Shown: positions 28,676-38,265, counted from the first letter of the stretch. The stretch: 64,000 nt of DNA from Colwellia sp. 20A7 (GCF_009832865.1 NZ_CP047130.1:248001-312000); one strand, 5' to 3'. Numbers and translations: made by a program. The notes: a model not told the origin generated them from the letters alone.

Positions 28676-30844
28676 ATGAGTAGTATCTATGATTTCTGTA
28701 ATTTAATTAGGCATAGGGTGTATGTGGTTATATTGATTAGTAATTTAACCTTATTATCAGTTAATGCCTTTGCAGCAAACAATAATTATCAATTAAAAGA
28801 AGTGATACAATTAGAGCATAGCCAACATGAAGCATCTAAATGGTTACAATTAGCAGTACACCCAACTAATACCAATCAATATTTTATCATTAACAAAACG
28901 GGGCAAATGTACTTTGTTGATGAAATGGCTGAGTTACGTCAAGTATTAAGTCTACAAGGTAATGATGACGATATTACTTCTTCAGTTAAGTTAACTGCTA
29001 TGGCCTTGCATCCTAATTTTGCTTTGCGAGATCAGTTAGGTTATGGCACCTTTTATACTGCCCATATTGAACCTTTCGATAAAAATGCTGCAACTAAGCG
29101 TATACAAGAGCGTGATGACAACTTAACTCTTACATTCGATACAGTCATTACAGAATGGCAATTTCACTCCAGCAAATATCAACAAGTAAATTTAAGTACT
29201 CAACGTGAAGTATTACGAATAGCGGTGCCAGATGAGAGCATAAGGATTAAACAAATGTCATTTAATCCTTATGCTAAATCATGGAATGATGGCTTTGGGT
29301 TGCTTTATATTGCGTTAAATGGGCAGTCTACATGGCAAAAACCGCTTTATTCAGGGACTATTTTACGTATAAATCCTGCAAAGTTTGGCTTACGAAGCTT
29401 TACTGTACCAACGAGTAATCCTTATTTAGAAAAAAGTGAAATTGCAGACGAAATTTACTTATTTAATGGGCAAGATATAAAGCACTTTATTTGGCCTGAT
29501 AAAGGAAGTGATGATATTTTGCTTTCTCATCGATATAACAATCAACCCGTACTATCTTTAACCAATATGAACAATAATTTGCGTGATAATGATGCGACAA
29601 ATATTATTTATCAAGGTGAGGGTATAGTTGAAGGTGTAATGTTGTATAGGGGAGGCGAGCTACCTGCGTTACGTAACCACTTACTAATATTGACGAAAGC
29701 AAAGAATCAAAATTGGCTCATTGAGTCTTTAAATTTAGCATCGTCTGTTAACAGCACCGACGCGGAAACAATCGAACCTAAGCAAGAGTGGCAATTTACC
29801 GTTGAACAGTTACCTTATGATAGCGACATTGCCGTGATTAATAATAGCGACGGCGAAGTGCTTATTATAGATAAAACGTTAGGCAATATTTCTCAAGTAT
29901 TTAAAGCGATCGCATATACAAATTTACCAGTAGAGCAGGAGGTTATTTCTGTGGAAATTGAAACTGAAAGCAGTAGTCGTTTTTATATTCTGTTATTTAT
30001 ACTATTGACTGCTATAGGAAGTATTTTGTTCTTGCTCAAGCGTAATAAAATATCAGCAAAATCGATCGTCCGAAAACAGTTTGCACAGTTAGAGTTAAGT
30101 GAATCGAAACAACAAATAGGTTTATATCATCGCCATCAGAAGGCGGTGGATACCATTATTAATATCATTGATATTGCTAGTTTTGAAGTCAAATTAAATG
30201 AAGAGACGGTTAACAGTATTAGCCGAGAAGTTGACGGTGGTTTTAATGATGATAAAGAGCAAGATTTACGCGTTACATTGAATAAAGAAAAAACAGATAA
30301 AATGATAGATGATAAAATTAGACAGGTTACTTTGTCTTTTACCGATATTCATACAAAAAATTATGTTGTTTGTTTATATATGCGTAAAGGTAGCAATCGC
30401 GTTACCAAGAAAGCCTATTCAGCTGTTATTGACGATTTAATTGATTGGTGTTGGTTAATTGCCTCCACACTTAACCCTGATGATACAGGGATAAGAAAGA
30501 AAAAGTCAGCCATATCTCATAGACAAAGAAAAAATATTGTTGATCAAAAGTCTCATATAGCTTCATTACATGAGCAAGCAGCTTCAAATCGCTTGTCTGC
30601 GTATAAAAATATACAAGCGCACGACACCTCAGATGATGATGTTAAAGAAAATAGTGACACACCTGAGCCAGTGGCCTTGAATAACAACATAGAAACTGTT
30701 GATAAGATTCAGCAAAATAAAGTCGTAGACACCGAGTTGGTCAATGCTCTAGAGAAGCTAGTAGAGTTAAGAAAACAAGGGTTTTTAACACAAGAAGAGT
30801 TTACTGAAGCGAAGAAAAATGTACTGGGCAGTTTATCTTATTAG
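28676..30844 (+). CDS. Membrane protein: propeller domain, membrane helix, SHOCT motif
   Basis: A 722-aa protein of unusual layout. It has a signal peptide (1-33, ending NAFA) and an exported region (34-430) with features of soluble-glucose-dehydrogenase-like beta-propellers (ALHPNFALRDQLGYGTFYTAHIE, then LLYIALNG and GTILRINPAKFG). A membrane helix follows at about 433-455 (FYILLFILLTAIGSILFLLKR). The cytoplasmic part has a mixed domain (about 470-590), a polar linker and a C-terminal SHOCT-type helical pair (689-720: LEKLVELRKQGFLTQEEFTEAKK). The PQQ-binding residues were not verified, so enzyme activity is not claimed. It is the next gene after the twin-OB protein (76-base gap). Confidence 0.7.
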   Translation: MSSIYDFCNLIRHRVYVVILISNLTLLSVNAFAANNNYQLKEVIQLEHSQHEASKWLQLAVHPTNTNQYFIINKTGQMYFVDEMAELRQVLSLQGNDDDITSSVKLTAMALHPNFALRDQLGYGTFYTAHIEPFDKNAATKRIQERDDNLTLTFDTVITEWQFHSSKYQQVNLSTQREVLRIAVPDESIRIKQMSFNPYAKSWNDGFGLLYIALNGQSTWQKPLYSGTILRINPAKFGLRSFTVPTSNPYLEKSEIADEIYLFNGQDIKHFIWPDKGSDDILLSHRYNNQPVLSLTNMNNNLRDNDATNIIYQGEGIVEGVMLYRGGELPALRNHLLILTKAKNQNWLIESLNLASSVNSTDAETIEPKQEWQFTVEQLPYDSDIAVINNSDGEVLIIDKTLGNISQVFKAIAYTNLPVEQEVISVEIETESSSRFYILLFILLTAIGSILFLLKRNKISAKSIVRKQFAQLELSESKQQIGLYHRHQKAVDTIINIIDIASFEVKLNEETVNSISREVDGGFNDDKEQDLRVTLNKEKTDKMIDDKIRQVTLSFTDIHTKNYVVCLYMRKGSNRVTKKAYSAVIDDLIDWCWLIASTLNPDDTGIRKKKSAISHRQRKNIVDQKSHIASLHEQAASNRLSAYKNIQAHDTSDDDVKENSDTPEPVALNNNIETVDKIQQNKVVDTELVNALEKLVELRKQGFLTQEEFTEAKKNVLGSLSY

Positions 30845-30941
30845 TATTAATCCGTTTATTATTGAGCAATCAGTTTATTAGTAAGTGATCAGCTTGCGCT
30901 GTTGTGATTAATACTTGGTTTGGCGTTTCTTGAGTATTAGT

Positions 30942-30983
30942 AAAAAAGAATAACGAGTAACTTTATGATGACTCGTTATTCTT
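30942..30983. terminator. Bidirectional terminator between the 722-aa gene and dsbA
   Basis: A 13-base stem AAGAATAACGAGT / ACTCGTTATTCTT with a 12-base loop; on the minus strand it is followed by TTTTTT, ending dsbA, and it also lies after the plus-strand gene. Confidence 0.88.
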
Positions 30984-30990
30984 GTTTATG

Positions 30991-31638
30991 TTACTTAATC
31001 GTTAGTAGATAATTAATTAAGTTTTTATAATCTTCTTTTGGGTTACTTTTATCTAAAGCACCTGAATTAACACGATATTTACCATTTACTATTACCGTTG
31101 GAACGCCAGTTAATGCACGCTTTTGAGACATAGTATCTTGATGCTTTTTCATTGCTTTAGCGTGAGCGTTTACGCTAAAGCTTTTTGATAACTTATCAAA
31201 TTGTTCACCGTCAGCACCGTTTAAAACAAAAATATTACGCAGATCTTTTTCAGTTGTAATGGTAGCGCGTTGAATATGGATGTAGTTAAATATCGCGCCA
31301 ATGTACTTATCGCCATTTTCTAACTGCTCTGCAATCGCAATACTTTTTGAAATCATTTGTTGAATTGTTGGTGAGATACCACCAAGGAAATCAACGTGAT
31401 TACGTTCAAATTTCACATTATCAGGTAACTGTTTTTTAATTTCATGCATGATAGGTTCAAACTGAAAACAGTGACCACAATAAACAGAAAAATACTCACG
31501 AACTTCTACATTAGTTGACGCAGTTTCGCTCACTTTAGTGTATTGATCACCTTCAGTGTACTTTGCCGCATTAGCAGTTATCGAGAAGGCTAAAAGTGGC
31601 ATTAATAACACCATAAATAAGAGGTGGATTTTTTTCAT
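30991..31638 (-). CDS. dsbA: Thiol:disulfide interchange protein DsbA
   Basis: Periplasmic oxidant that introduces disulfides into exported proteins. Signal peptide residues 1-24 (ending ANA), thioredoxin fold with the redox pair CGHC (Cys54, Cys57) after EYFSVY, and the cis-Pro loop GVPTVIVNG. Length 215 aa is close to E. coli DsbA. It lies 88 bases downstream of srkA on the same strand; the srkA-dsbA order is conserved across enterobacteria and their relatives, and the two are probably co-transcribed. Confidence 0.95.
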   Translation of the reverse strand: MKKIHLLFMVLLMPLLAFSITANAAKYTEGDQYTKVSETASTNVEVREYFSVYCGHCFQFEPIMHEIKKQLPDNVKFERNHVDFLGGISPTIQQMISKSIAIAEQLENGDKYIGAIFNYIHIQRATITTEKDLRNIFVLNGADGEQFDKLSKSFSVNAHAKAMKKHQDTMSQKRALTGVPTVIVNGKYRVNSGALDKSNPKEDYKNLINYLLTIK

Positions 31639-31725
31639 TACTGTATTCCTAATTTATTATAGTTAATCTAGCTCAACTCAACAGAGAATCTTCTGTCGGT
31701 AAGCTTTGAATTCTAACAAGTTGTA

Positions 31726-32703
31726 TTAAATGGGTAATAAACTTAATGGTGGCTGTTGTAGTGCCCACATTTGTTCTTTAAGCATGAGTATTTGCTGCTC
31801 CCAATATTTTTCTGTATTGAACCAAGGAAAGTTTCTTGGGAAAGCGGGATCTTGCCAACGTTTACACAACCATGCCATATAATTAACTACACGCATAGTT
31901 CTTAATGATTCTATCAAAGTAAGTTGTGAAGATTCAAATGAAAAAAACTCTTCATAGCCCATTAATAGGGTATCAATTTGTAACAATTGTTGTTGTCGGT
32001 CTCCTGACAGCATCATCCATAAGTCTTGAATCGCAGGCCCCATGCGGCAGTCATCTAGATCTACAAAATGTGGACCTTCATCACGCCATAAAATATTACC
32101 AGCATGACAATCTCCATGTAAGCGTATTTGCTGCTTTACTTGGTATTGGTTTGCCGCAATATCAATAACTTGTTCTAATATGGTAAAAAAGGGCTTAATT
32201 AAACCCTGTGGCACAAAGCCACTTTGCTTAATAATGTCACTAGCTTGATAAAGCATCTCATCAGTATTAAAACTTGGTCTATGCTCAAAAGGCTTTAGTG
32301 CGGCTACTGCATGAATACGCCCAACAAAGCGTCCCATCCATTCTAATTGGTCTAAGTTATCAACTTCAAATATTCGGCCACCTCGGCAGGGGAATACAGC
32401 AAAATGATAACCCTGATGCTCAAATAAGCTTGTGCCATTTTTTTTCAGTGGTGCAACGATGGGGAGTTCTTGCTCATCAAGTTCAAAAGAGAAGGTATGT
32501 TCTTCTTGAATTTGTGCTAATTCCCAACGTTGCGGACGATAAAATTTAGTAACATACTTAGTTAAATTTTCATCATGAAATTGATAAACACGATTTTCAT
32601 AACTGTTAAGTGCCAATAAACCGCTGTCTACGCTAAAACCTGCACTCTCTAAACCATCGATGATAGTGTCAGGAGAAAGCGATTTAAAATCAAATTGTGC
32701 CAT
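31726..32703 (-). CDS. srkA: Stress response kinase SrkA (YihE)
   Basis: Cytoplasmic serine/threonine kinase of the aminoglycoside-phosphotransferase-like fold, 325 aa (E. coli YihE is 328). The catalytic loop is HGDCHAGN with Asp at the phosphotransfer site, and the metal-binding loop is FVDLDDC. Upstream, the N-lobe and hinge (LTKYVTKFYRPQRW) are as expected. SrkA counters stress-induced cell death in E. coli; here that role is inferred. The coupling to dsbA by position matches E. coli. Confidence 0.93.
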   Translation of the reverse strand: MAQFDFKSLSPDTIIDGLESAGFSVDSGLLALNSYENRVYQFHDENLTKYVTKFYRPQRWELAQIQEEHTFSFELDEQELPIVAPLKKNGTSLFEHQGYHFAVFPCRGGRIFEVDNLDQLEWMGRFVGRIHAVAALKPFEHRPSFNTDEMLYQASDIIKQSGFVPQGLIKPFFTILEQVIDIAANQYQVKQQIRLHGDCHAGNILWRDEGPHFVDLDDCRMGPAIQDLWMMLSGDRQQQLLQIDTLLMGYEEFFSFESSQLTLIESLRTMRVVNYMAWLCKRWQDPAFPRNFPWFNTEKYWEQQILMLKEQMWALQQPPLSLLPI

Positions 32704-32743
32704 GAGTACTCATTTATCTATATATTATTACTTAAGTGAGCTT

Positions 32744-34183
32744 TTACCGTTTATTAAAAAATCGGCTTTCACTTTCAATTTTTACATCACCTTCAGGCGA
32801 AATTTGTTCAACCGTAAAGCTGATGTCAGTCATAAAGCCTTTCAACTCATAAGGGTCAACAGAAATACTAATTGGCAATGTATACACAGTGGCGGCTTTA
32901 ACAAAAACCTCTTGTTTACCATGCCACTGAGTATTTTCAATACCATTAATAGAAAGCTTATAGGTATTGTCTGTTTGTGACATATTAAGAATTTTTAACG
33001 TAAATACGTTTTCTATTTCGCCATTAAAATTTTCTTTTGCTAATTCAGTTCTATCTCTAGTGATGTCGAGAGATAATGGTACGCGATTGACTATTTCTAG
33101 CACTAACATTGTACTCATAATGACTAATACAATGGCATAACCAACTAATTTTCCCCGTATAAAATTAACTTTTTTACCTTTGAGCTCATGCTCTGTGGTA
33201 TACCGTATTAGGCCTTTTTTATAGTTCATTTTCGCCATAACACTGTCACATGCATCAACACATGCACCACAATTTATACATTCATATTGTAAGCCGTTAC
33301 GTATATCTATGCCGGTAGGGCAAACTTCTACACATAAGTTACAATCAATACAGTCTCCTAATCCTACCTCTTTAGGATCTTGTTTTCTTGCTCTTGCACC
33401 ACGATTTTCACCTCTCGCTTTATCATAAGAAACGGTTAACGTATCTTTGTCAAACATAGCAGATTGAAAGCGCGCATAAGGACACATATGCAAACACATT
33501 ATTTCGCGCATCCAACCAGCATTACCGTAGGTCGCAAAAGTAAAAAAGGCTAATATTATCGCCATTGTTACCGTGGTATCTAGTGTGAATATATCGACAA
33601 ATAATTCACTCATTGGTGAAAAATAACCAGCGAATGTCATCGCTGTGAATAACGAAAATAAAAGCCAGCTAGTGTGTTTCAGCGTTTTTTTCCAGAACTT
33701 ATTAGCATTCATTTTTTGCTGGTCTAGTTTTCTTCGCTGATTAGCCGTTCCTTCTATTTTTTCTTCAAACCAAATAAATATGAAGGTCCACACTGTTTGG
33801 GGACACATATGTCCACACCAAACTCGGCCTAAAAAGGTGGTGACAAAGAAGAGTAAAAAGGCACCAAAAATAAATAACCAAGCTAATAAGGTTAAATCTT
33901 GTGGCCAAAGTGTAAGGCTCCACAAAGTAAAGCGTTGCTCACTAATATCAAATAGGACGGCTTGATGACCATTGTATTGTAGCCAAGGAAGTAGTGCGAA
34001 AAAAGCAAAATAAATCAAGTTCGTTCGTTGCCTAAGCTTCTGAAAAAAACCGGGACTTTTTCTAACGTAAATTTGGTCGCCGGGCTTATAGCGCTCTTTA
34101 CTATTCTTAGCTGGGTGAATTTTTACATTGGTAACAGGTATTTGAACAGAGCTAGGTGATGCTGGCTTTTCGTCAATGCTCAC
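32744..34183 (-). CDS. ccoG: Cytochrome c oxidase accessory protein CcoG (FixG/RdxA)
   Basis: Membrane iron-sulfur protein of 479 aa needed for cbb3 oxidase assembly, possibly in copper delivery. The N-terminal cytoplasmic region and about five membrane helices (FAFFALLPWLQYNG, LALLAWLFIFGAF and others) come first. A 2x[4Fe-4S] ferredoxin cluster domain follows: CIDCNLCVEVCPTG and CINCGACVDACDS, eight cysteines. A further membrane helix and a C-terminal periplasmic Ig-like domain (FixG_C) close the protein. The CxxxCxxC-like CGHMCPQTVWTF near the second helix is also typical. No ccoNOPQ genes are in this window. srkA follows after a 40-base gap. Confidence 0.95.
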   Translation of the reverse strand: MSIDEKPASPSSVQIPVTNVKIHPAKNSKERYKPGDQIYVRKSPGFFQKLRQRTNLIYFAFFALLPWLQYNGHQAVLFDISEQRFTLWSLTLWPQDLTLLAWLFIFGAFLLFFVTTFLGRVWCGHMCPQTVWTFIFIWFEEKIEGTANQRRKLDQQKMNANKFWKKTLKHTSWLLFSLFTAMTFAGYFSPMSELFVDIFTLDTTVTMAIILAFFTFATYGNAGWMREIMCLHMCPYARFQSAMFDKDTLTVSYDKARGENRGARARKQDPKEVGLGDCIDCNLCVEVCPTGIDIRNGLQYECINCGACVDACDSVMAKMNYKKGLIRYTTEHELKGKKVNFIRGKLVGYAIVLVIMSTMLVLEIVNRVPLSLDITRDRTELAKENFNGEIENVFTLKILNMSQTDNTYKLSINGIENTQWHGKQEVFVKAATVYTLPISISVDPYELKGFMTDISFTVEQISPEGDVKIESESRFFNKR

Positions 34184-34287
34184 GATAAATCCTTAGAAGA
34201 GAGGTTTGAATTAGTCTAAAAATAATTATAATGTTATTGTCTCTACGATAATAACATAAATTAGCTCATACTAATATACGGAATCCT

Positions 34288-34644
34288 ATGAAAAATATAT
34301 TGATCTTGATCGTAACTGCGGCAGTTTTTTTGCATTTTTATCCGCAACCTGAGGTAACTAAATTCTATAATGACACCAAAGAAACACTATTAGATAGTTT
34401 TGCAGAATTTAGCGACACCAATGTGCGTTTAAAAGCGGATAAGATATTAATAGACTTACAGCCAGAATTAAATAGTTTTTCGGTTGAAGAGGTTACCTCT
34501 TTAAAAGAGATCACATCCTCTAGAAGCCGTGTGAATGACTTTTATCAAGACTACTGTAAAAATACCAAACGCAATGCTGTGTTTCATCCTAATAACCAAG
34601 CTAAAGTATGTAAGACAATAAGCAAGTATGAAAGCATGCTTTAA
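34288..34644 (+). CDS. Small protein with N-terminal hydrophobic segment
   Basis: A 118-aa protein of unknown function. Residues 4-18 (ILILIVTAAVFLHFY) form a short hydrophobic segment that may be a signal anchor; the rest is a charged, Lys/Glu-rich helical region with two Cys (YQDYCKNTK and KVCKTI), which might form a disulfide in the periplasm. No recognised domain. It stands alone, divergent from ccoG, with repeats after its stop. Confidence 0.65.
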   Translation: MKNILILIVTAAVFLHFYPQPEVTKFYNDTKETLLDSFAEFSDTNVRLKADKILIDLQPELNSFSVEEVTSLKEITSSRSRVNDFYQDYCKNTKRNAVFHPNNQAKVCKTISKYESML

Positions 34645-34662
34645 TGCTTTAATAGCAAATCA

Positions 34663-34718
34663 GGAATGACAAGCTAGGAATGACAAACTAAGAATGACAG
34701 TTTAGAAATGAAAAATTA
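34663..34718. repeat. Degenerate 14-base tandem repeat, four copies
   Basis: Four head-to-tail units: GGAATGACAAGCTA, GGAATGACAAACTA, AGAATGACAGTTTA, GAAATGAAAAATTA. The first two differ at one base; decay increases toward the hutF stop at 34716. Unit length is twice seven. Confidence 0.85.
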
Positions 34719-36134
34719 GGCTGATAATGTTGTTAATAGTTGTGCAAATTTTTCAGCGCTAACTTTTTCGTGTTGGTGCTGGCCATTTAGCACAACCCAA
34801 TTCCCATTAACCATAACATCTGTAATTGTGTTGCTCTGGCTAGCAAAAATAATACTATCAAGTAAATATTGGTTTTTATTGGCAAATAGAGCTGTTTTTT
34901 TATCGTCAATCACAAGTAAATCAGCTTGTTTACCTATCGATAATGCACCTGTATTTGAATTTGTACTTTGTGCACCACCTAAAGCTGACTCTTGCCATAA
35001 ATTTTGTCCTACAGAGGCAACGTTAGCTGAAGCAAGAAGCGCTCTTTGTTGCTTCGTTAACCGTTGGGCATATTCTAACCAACGCAACTCTTCAATAGGG
35101 TTGACAGAAATATGGCTATCAGAGCCTATGGCAAAGGAGCCACCTAACGCCAGGAAATCTGTTGTTGGGAAAATGCCATCACCTAAATTTGCTTCTGTAG
35201 TAGGACATATGCCGGTGATAGCTTTACTGGCTATAATACCTTGTTGCTCTTTCTTGTTTATATGTGTTGCATGAATTAAGCACCAACTTTCATCTAGTTG
35301 CATATTATCTAATAACCACTCAACTGGACGCTTTGCATAGTGATTTAGGCAATCGTTTACTTCTTGTTGTTGCTCCGCAATATGAATATGGATAGGTGCT
35401 TTAGGATCTAATGAACGCACATGTTCAACTGCAATTGTCATTGCCTCTTTATCAACAGCACGTAATGAATGAGGTGCTATACCAATATTACTATTTTGAT
35501 ATTGTTGGCTTAATTCATAACAATCACTTACTAATTGATTAAATTGTGAAGTGGAATTAATAAAGCGTTTTTGCCCGTCGGTCGGTGCTTGCTGACCAAA
35601 GCCTGAGTATTGGTATAAAACAGGTAATAAGGTTAAACCTATACCTGAGTATTGAGCAGCATTAAAAATAGCTTGCGCCATTGTTGCTAGTTTTTCTTGT
35701 GATTGATTATTATAAGTGCTGTTACAAGAACTGCCATTAATATCGTGATGTAAATAGTGAAATTCAGCAACGCGTGTATAACCCATTTTTAACATTTCAA
35801 TATACAATTGTTGAGCAATTATTTGAGTGTCTTCAGGAGTTAATTGTGACAGGAACTTGTACATTATTTTACGCCAAGTCCAAAAGCTATCTTTACCTTC
35901 GCTACCTTGTTCACTAAAGCCTGCAAAAGCACGTTGAAAGGCGTGAGAATGGCAGTTTATCATTCCTGGAATTACCGTGCCTTGAAATTCTTCTACTTCA
36001 TTTACTTTACCTGAGGTGATCGCTGTAATAACGCCATCTTCAATGGTAAGTGTTTTATCTGTCGCCCAACCGTCGTTTAACAGAATGTTTTTCGCATAGT
36101 ATTTTTTCATTTTCACTCTCACTTTTAATCCCAT
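34716..36134 (-). CDS. hutF: Formimidoylglutamate deiminase (HutF)
   Basis: Amidohydrolase-fold zinc enzyme of 472 aa that turns N-formimidoyl-glutamate into N-formyl-glutamate, the fourth step of the five-step histidine degradation path. Seen: HSHAFQRAFAGFSEQG with the metal-binding His pair, IHIHIAEQQQEV, GSDSHISVNPIEELRWLEY with the Asp metal ligand, and a PTTEANLGDGIFPTTDFL stretch, all of the HutF family. The first start (36134) has AAGG upstream; an inner ATG (codon 9, 36110) has GAGAG and is also possible. It is 12 bases downstream of hutG, in one operon. Confidence 0.93.
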   Translation of the reverse strand: MGLKVRVKMKKYYAKNILLNDGWATDKTLTIEDGVITAITSGKVNEVEEFQGTVIPGMINCHSHAFQRAFAGFSEQGSEGKDSFWTWRKIMYKFLSQLTPEDTQIIAQQLYIEMLKMGYTRVAEFHYLHHDINGSSCNSTYNNQSQEKLATMAQAIFNAAQYSGIGLTLLPVLYQYSGFGQQAPTDGQKRFINSTSQFNQLVSDCYELSQQYQNSNIGIAPHSLRAVDKEAMTIAVEHVRSLDPKAPIHIHIAEQQQEVNDCLNHYAKRPVEWLLDNMQLDESWCLIHATHINKKEQQGIIASKAITGICPTTEANLGDGIFPTTDFLALGGSFAIGSDSHISVNPIEELRWLEYAQRLTKQQRALLASANVASVGQNLWQESALGGAQSTNSNTGALSIGKQADLLVIDDKKTALFANKNQYLLDSIIFASQSNTITDVMVNGNWVVLNGQHQHEKVSAEKFAQLLTTLSA

Positions 36135-36146
36135 TTTACCTTGCTA

Positions 36147-36935
36147 TTACTCTTGTATTGTATAGTCGGCTAGGCATTGAACAAATTTCTTCAGTTGAAC
36201 TTTTACTTGATTAGCTTTTTGTTCGTTATAGTGATTACTGGGCTCATCTAAATAAGTACTTTGTGATAACTCTAATTGAATAGCGTGAATATTATTATTT
36301 GGATCACCGTATGCACGGGTAATATAGCCACCTTTAAAGCGACCATTAAAAATAGTGCTATAAGGAGTTAAATCCAGATTTTTTAGTCTATCTAGCAGTG
36401 CTTGGTCGCAACTGGTTCCATCGGCGCTGCCAAAATTAAAATCGGGTAACTGTCCTTCAAAAAAACGAGGAACCTGCGATAAAATTGAATGGGCATCTAA
36501 CAATACTACTCGCCCATATTTACGTTTAAGGTGTATTAAAGTATCTGCTAGCGCTTGATGGTATGGCTGCCAGTAATCCTCGACTCTACCTGTAATCTCT
36601 TCTGGGGTAGGATTTTTACCGTCAAGGTAAAGAGGCGATAAGTCAAAAGCGGTTGTTGGACATAATTCGGTATTATCGGCACCAGCGTATAAAGCGACAC
36701 CACTTGGACTTCTATTTAAATCAATAACGTAGCGACTGTACTTTGGGACCAATGTGTAAATGCCCATTGCTGTGGCGAAGTCATATAATTTATCAATATA
36801 CCAATCAGTATCGGCAACATTGTGTCCATTTTCTGTCATGCTATCGGCAATATGCTTAGGGATCAGTTGACCATTATGCGGCATACTAATTAGCATACCT
36901 ATATTACCTGATGTTAAGGAGTAACTAGCGTTCAT
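36147..36935 (-). CDS. hutG: N-formylglutamate deformylase (HutG)
   Basis: Zinc-dependent hydrolase of 262 aa releasing formate and glutamate from N-formylglutamate, the last step of the HutF route. Family features: ISMPHNGQLIPKHI near the start, DWYIDKLYDFATAMG, YSRYVIDLNRSP, LLDAHSI for the metal, and GGYITRAYGDP near the end. It sits directly upstream of hutF on the same strand. Other hut genes (hutHUI) are not in this window. The upstream intergenic region is described separately. Confidence 0.93.
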   Translation of the reverse strand: MNASYSLTSGNIGMLISMPHNGQLIPKHIADSMTENGHNVADTDWYIDKLYDFATAMGIYTLVPKYSRYVIDLNRSPSGVALYAGADNTELCPTTAFDLSPLYLDGKNPTPEEITGRVEDYWQPYHQALADTLIHLKRKYGRVVLLDAHSILSQVPRFFEGQLPDFNFGSADGTSCDQALLDRLKNLDLTPYSTIFNGRFKGGYITRAYGDPNNNIHAIQLELSQSTYLDEPSNHYNEQKANQVKVQLKKFVQCLADYTIQE

Positions 36936-37537
36936 TGCTGCTCTTTTTAAATGTGAATTAGTTGTATATACAAGTCGTTGTTAATTTATCATGTAAAACT
37001 GGCGATAAGCAAATTATTTGGCTTTTGGAGTGTAATTACAATGTAAGTGTGGGATTACTAGGCAAAGAGCTTAATGATGAAATGGAGTGGCTAGCTTTAA
37101 GGCTTGAGCTTAAAGTACTGGATTTTTATCGTGATCAAGCCAACGCCTGACGACCCAACAAATATTATTTAAAACTAATACCGGTTTCATTAATTAAGTG
37201 AACAATTTTATAGGCAGAAAAAATTGTCAAATACAAGGCGTTTATTTCAATAACTAGTTGTTCTAATTATTAAATAAATAACGATGTAGTTGGTGAGTTT
37301 AGCAAGTAGAAATGATCACATAGCTAGTGAGATTAGTATAAAGTCAAACAGGGGGGAATAAATAGTAGTGACTGGTGCGGAATACTTGCATTAGCAGAGC
37401 AAATGACAAGTTTGTATGACACCTGATTAGGCGGCAAAAAATACTATTAGCTTAATATTGAATAAGATCATCGTTCTAAAGAATATGTGTTTAGCTAATT
37501 TAGTGAAGCTAACAGTTCAGTTGAAAGCTTAGTAAAG
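36936..37537. other. Gene-free gap between hutG and the flagellar cluster
   Basis: About 600 AT-rich bases. A 62-codon frame at 36962-37150 starts with TTG, has no ribosome site and looks like chance. A 17-base segment AGTGAGATTAGTATAAA at 37326-37342 recurs with one change at 52701-52717. A loose inverted repeat ACAATTTT...AAAATTGT is near 37203. Nothing else was recognised. The left part must contain the hutG promoter. Confidence 0.6.
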
Positions 37538-37966
37538 CTAAAAATTCATTTCTGGATAAGAGCTTTTATTTTTACCACCAGTTAAACGTTGCATTAGTTG
37601 GCGTTGGTTTGCTAATAATTGGCCAGAGCGTTCATTTAATGCTTTACACAATTTAGACTTCATCGTTAACTCTTGAAGTAATTCTGTCGTCATTTTTTTT
37701 ACAGGTGCTGGCAATTTATTACAAAGTAAATGTAATCCTTCACTGTTACAAGGTAAGCCTAGACTATTCAAAAAATCATCTCTTTGCTGGTGTGTTGTAT
37801 TCAGGTTACTAAGAATTAGCAGCATTTTTTTATTGTGGCTCTCTAATCCTGAGTCTCGTTGACTTAATAACTCATACTGAGACTCCAACGCATTAATTAA
37901 CACATCTAGCTTGCCAATGTCATTTTTCAGACTGGTAATAAATGATTTTATGCTGTCTATTATCAT
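37538..37966 (-). CDS. flgN: Lateral flagellar chaperone FlgN
   Basis: FlgN-type export chaperone of 142 aa for hook-associated proteins FlgK and FlgL. The sequence is all-helical with Leu/Ile heptads (IKSFITSLKNDIGKLDVLIN, then ALESQYELLSQRDSGL), followed by KKMLLILSNLNTTHQQRDDFLNSLG typical of FlgN. The ATG overlaps the flgM stop in ATGA, so the two are translationally coupled. It ends the left-facing flgA-flgM-flgN unit of the lateral system. Confidence 0.8.
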   Translation of the reverse strand: MIIDSIKSFITSLKNDIGKLDVLINALESQYELLSQRDSGLESHNKKMLLILSNLNTTHQQRDDFLNSLGLPCNSEGLHLLCNKLPAPVKKMTTELLQELTMKSKLCKALNERSGQLLANQRQLMQRLTGGKNKSSYPEMNF

Positions 37967-38265
37967 TGTCTATGAAGCTCTAACAGTGCATTGATTAGGG
38001 TTTCTTCATCTAATATCAGTTCGCCATTAGCTATTGCCGCTTTAACCTCGGCAACTTTTTCCATATCTACATCAGTTTGGCTAGATAAGGTTTCAAAAGT
38101 TGAGTCAATAGATTTACTTAATTCACTAACTTGGCTTGTTGAACTCGTTGCTTTATCGGCCTGTTGGCTTTGGGTCGATTTTTTTTGCAACTGCGAATGC
38201 TCTAAGGTATTGTTCACCTTGTTGTTTTGTTCAACAGGTATGCTTGGTTTGTTACTTATATTCAT
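37963..38265 (-). CDS. flgM: Anti-sigma-28 factor FlgM (lateral)
   Basis: A 100-aa protein with a disordered, Gln/Ser-rich N-terminus and a conserved C-terminal sigma-28-binding region (VDMEKVAEVKAAIANGELILDEE, 66-89). This matches FlgM, which holds back FliA until the hook-basal body is complete and is then exported. Partner in this window is FliA at 55281. Overlap with flgN is four bases. A TAAG-N15-GTCGCTCT site 48 bases upstream may be its sigma-28 promoter, giving feedback control. Confidence 0.85.
   Translation of the reverse strand: MNISNKPSIPVEQNNKVNNTLEHSQLQKKSTQSQQADKATSSTSQVSELSKSIDSTFETLSSQTDVDMEKVAEVKAAIANGELILDEETLINALLELHRQ

Noticed and set aside
36962..37150. 62-codon frame between hutG and flgN
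   Set aside because: TTG start without a ribosome binding site, atypical composition, no recognisable motif; likely chance.
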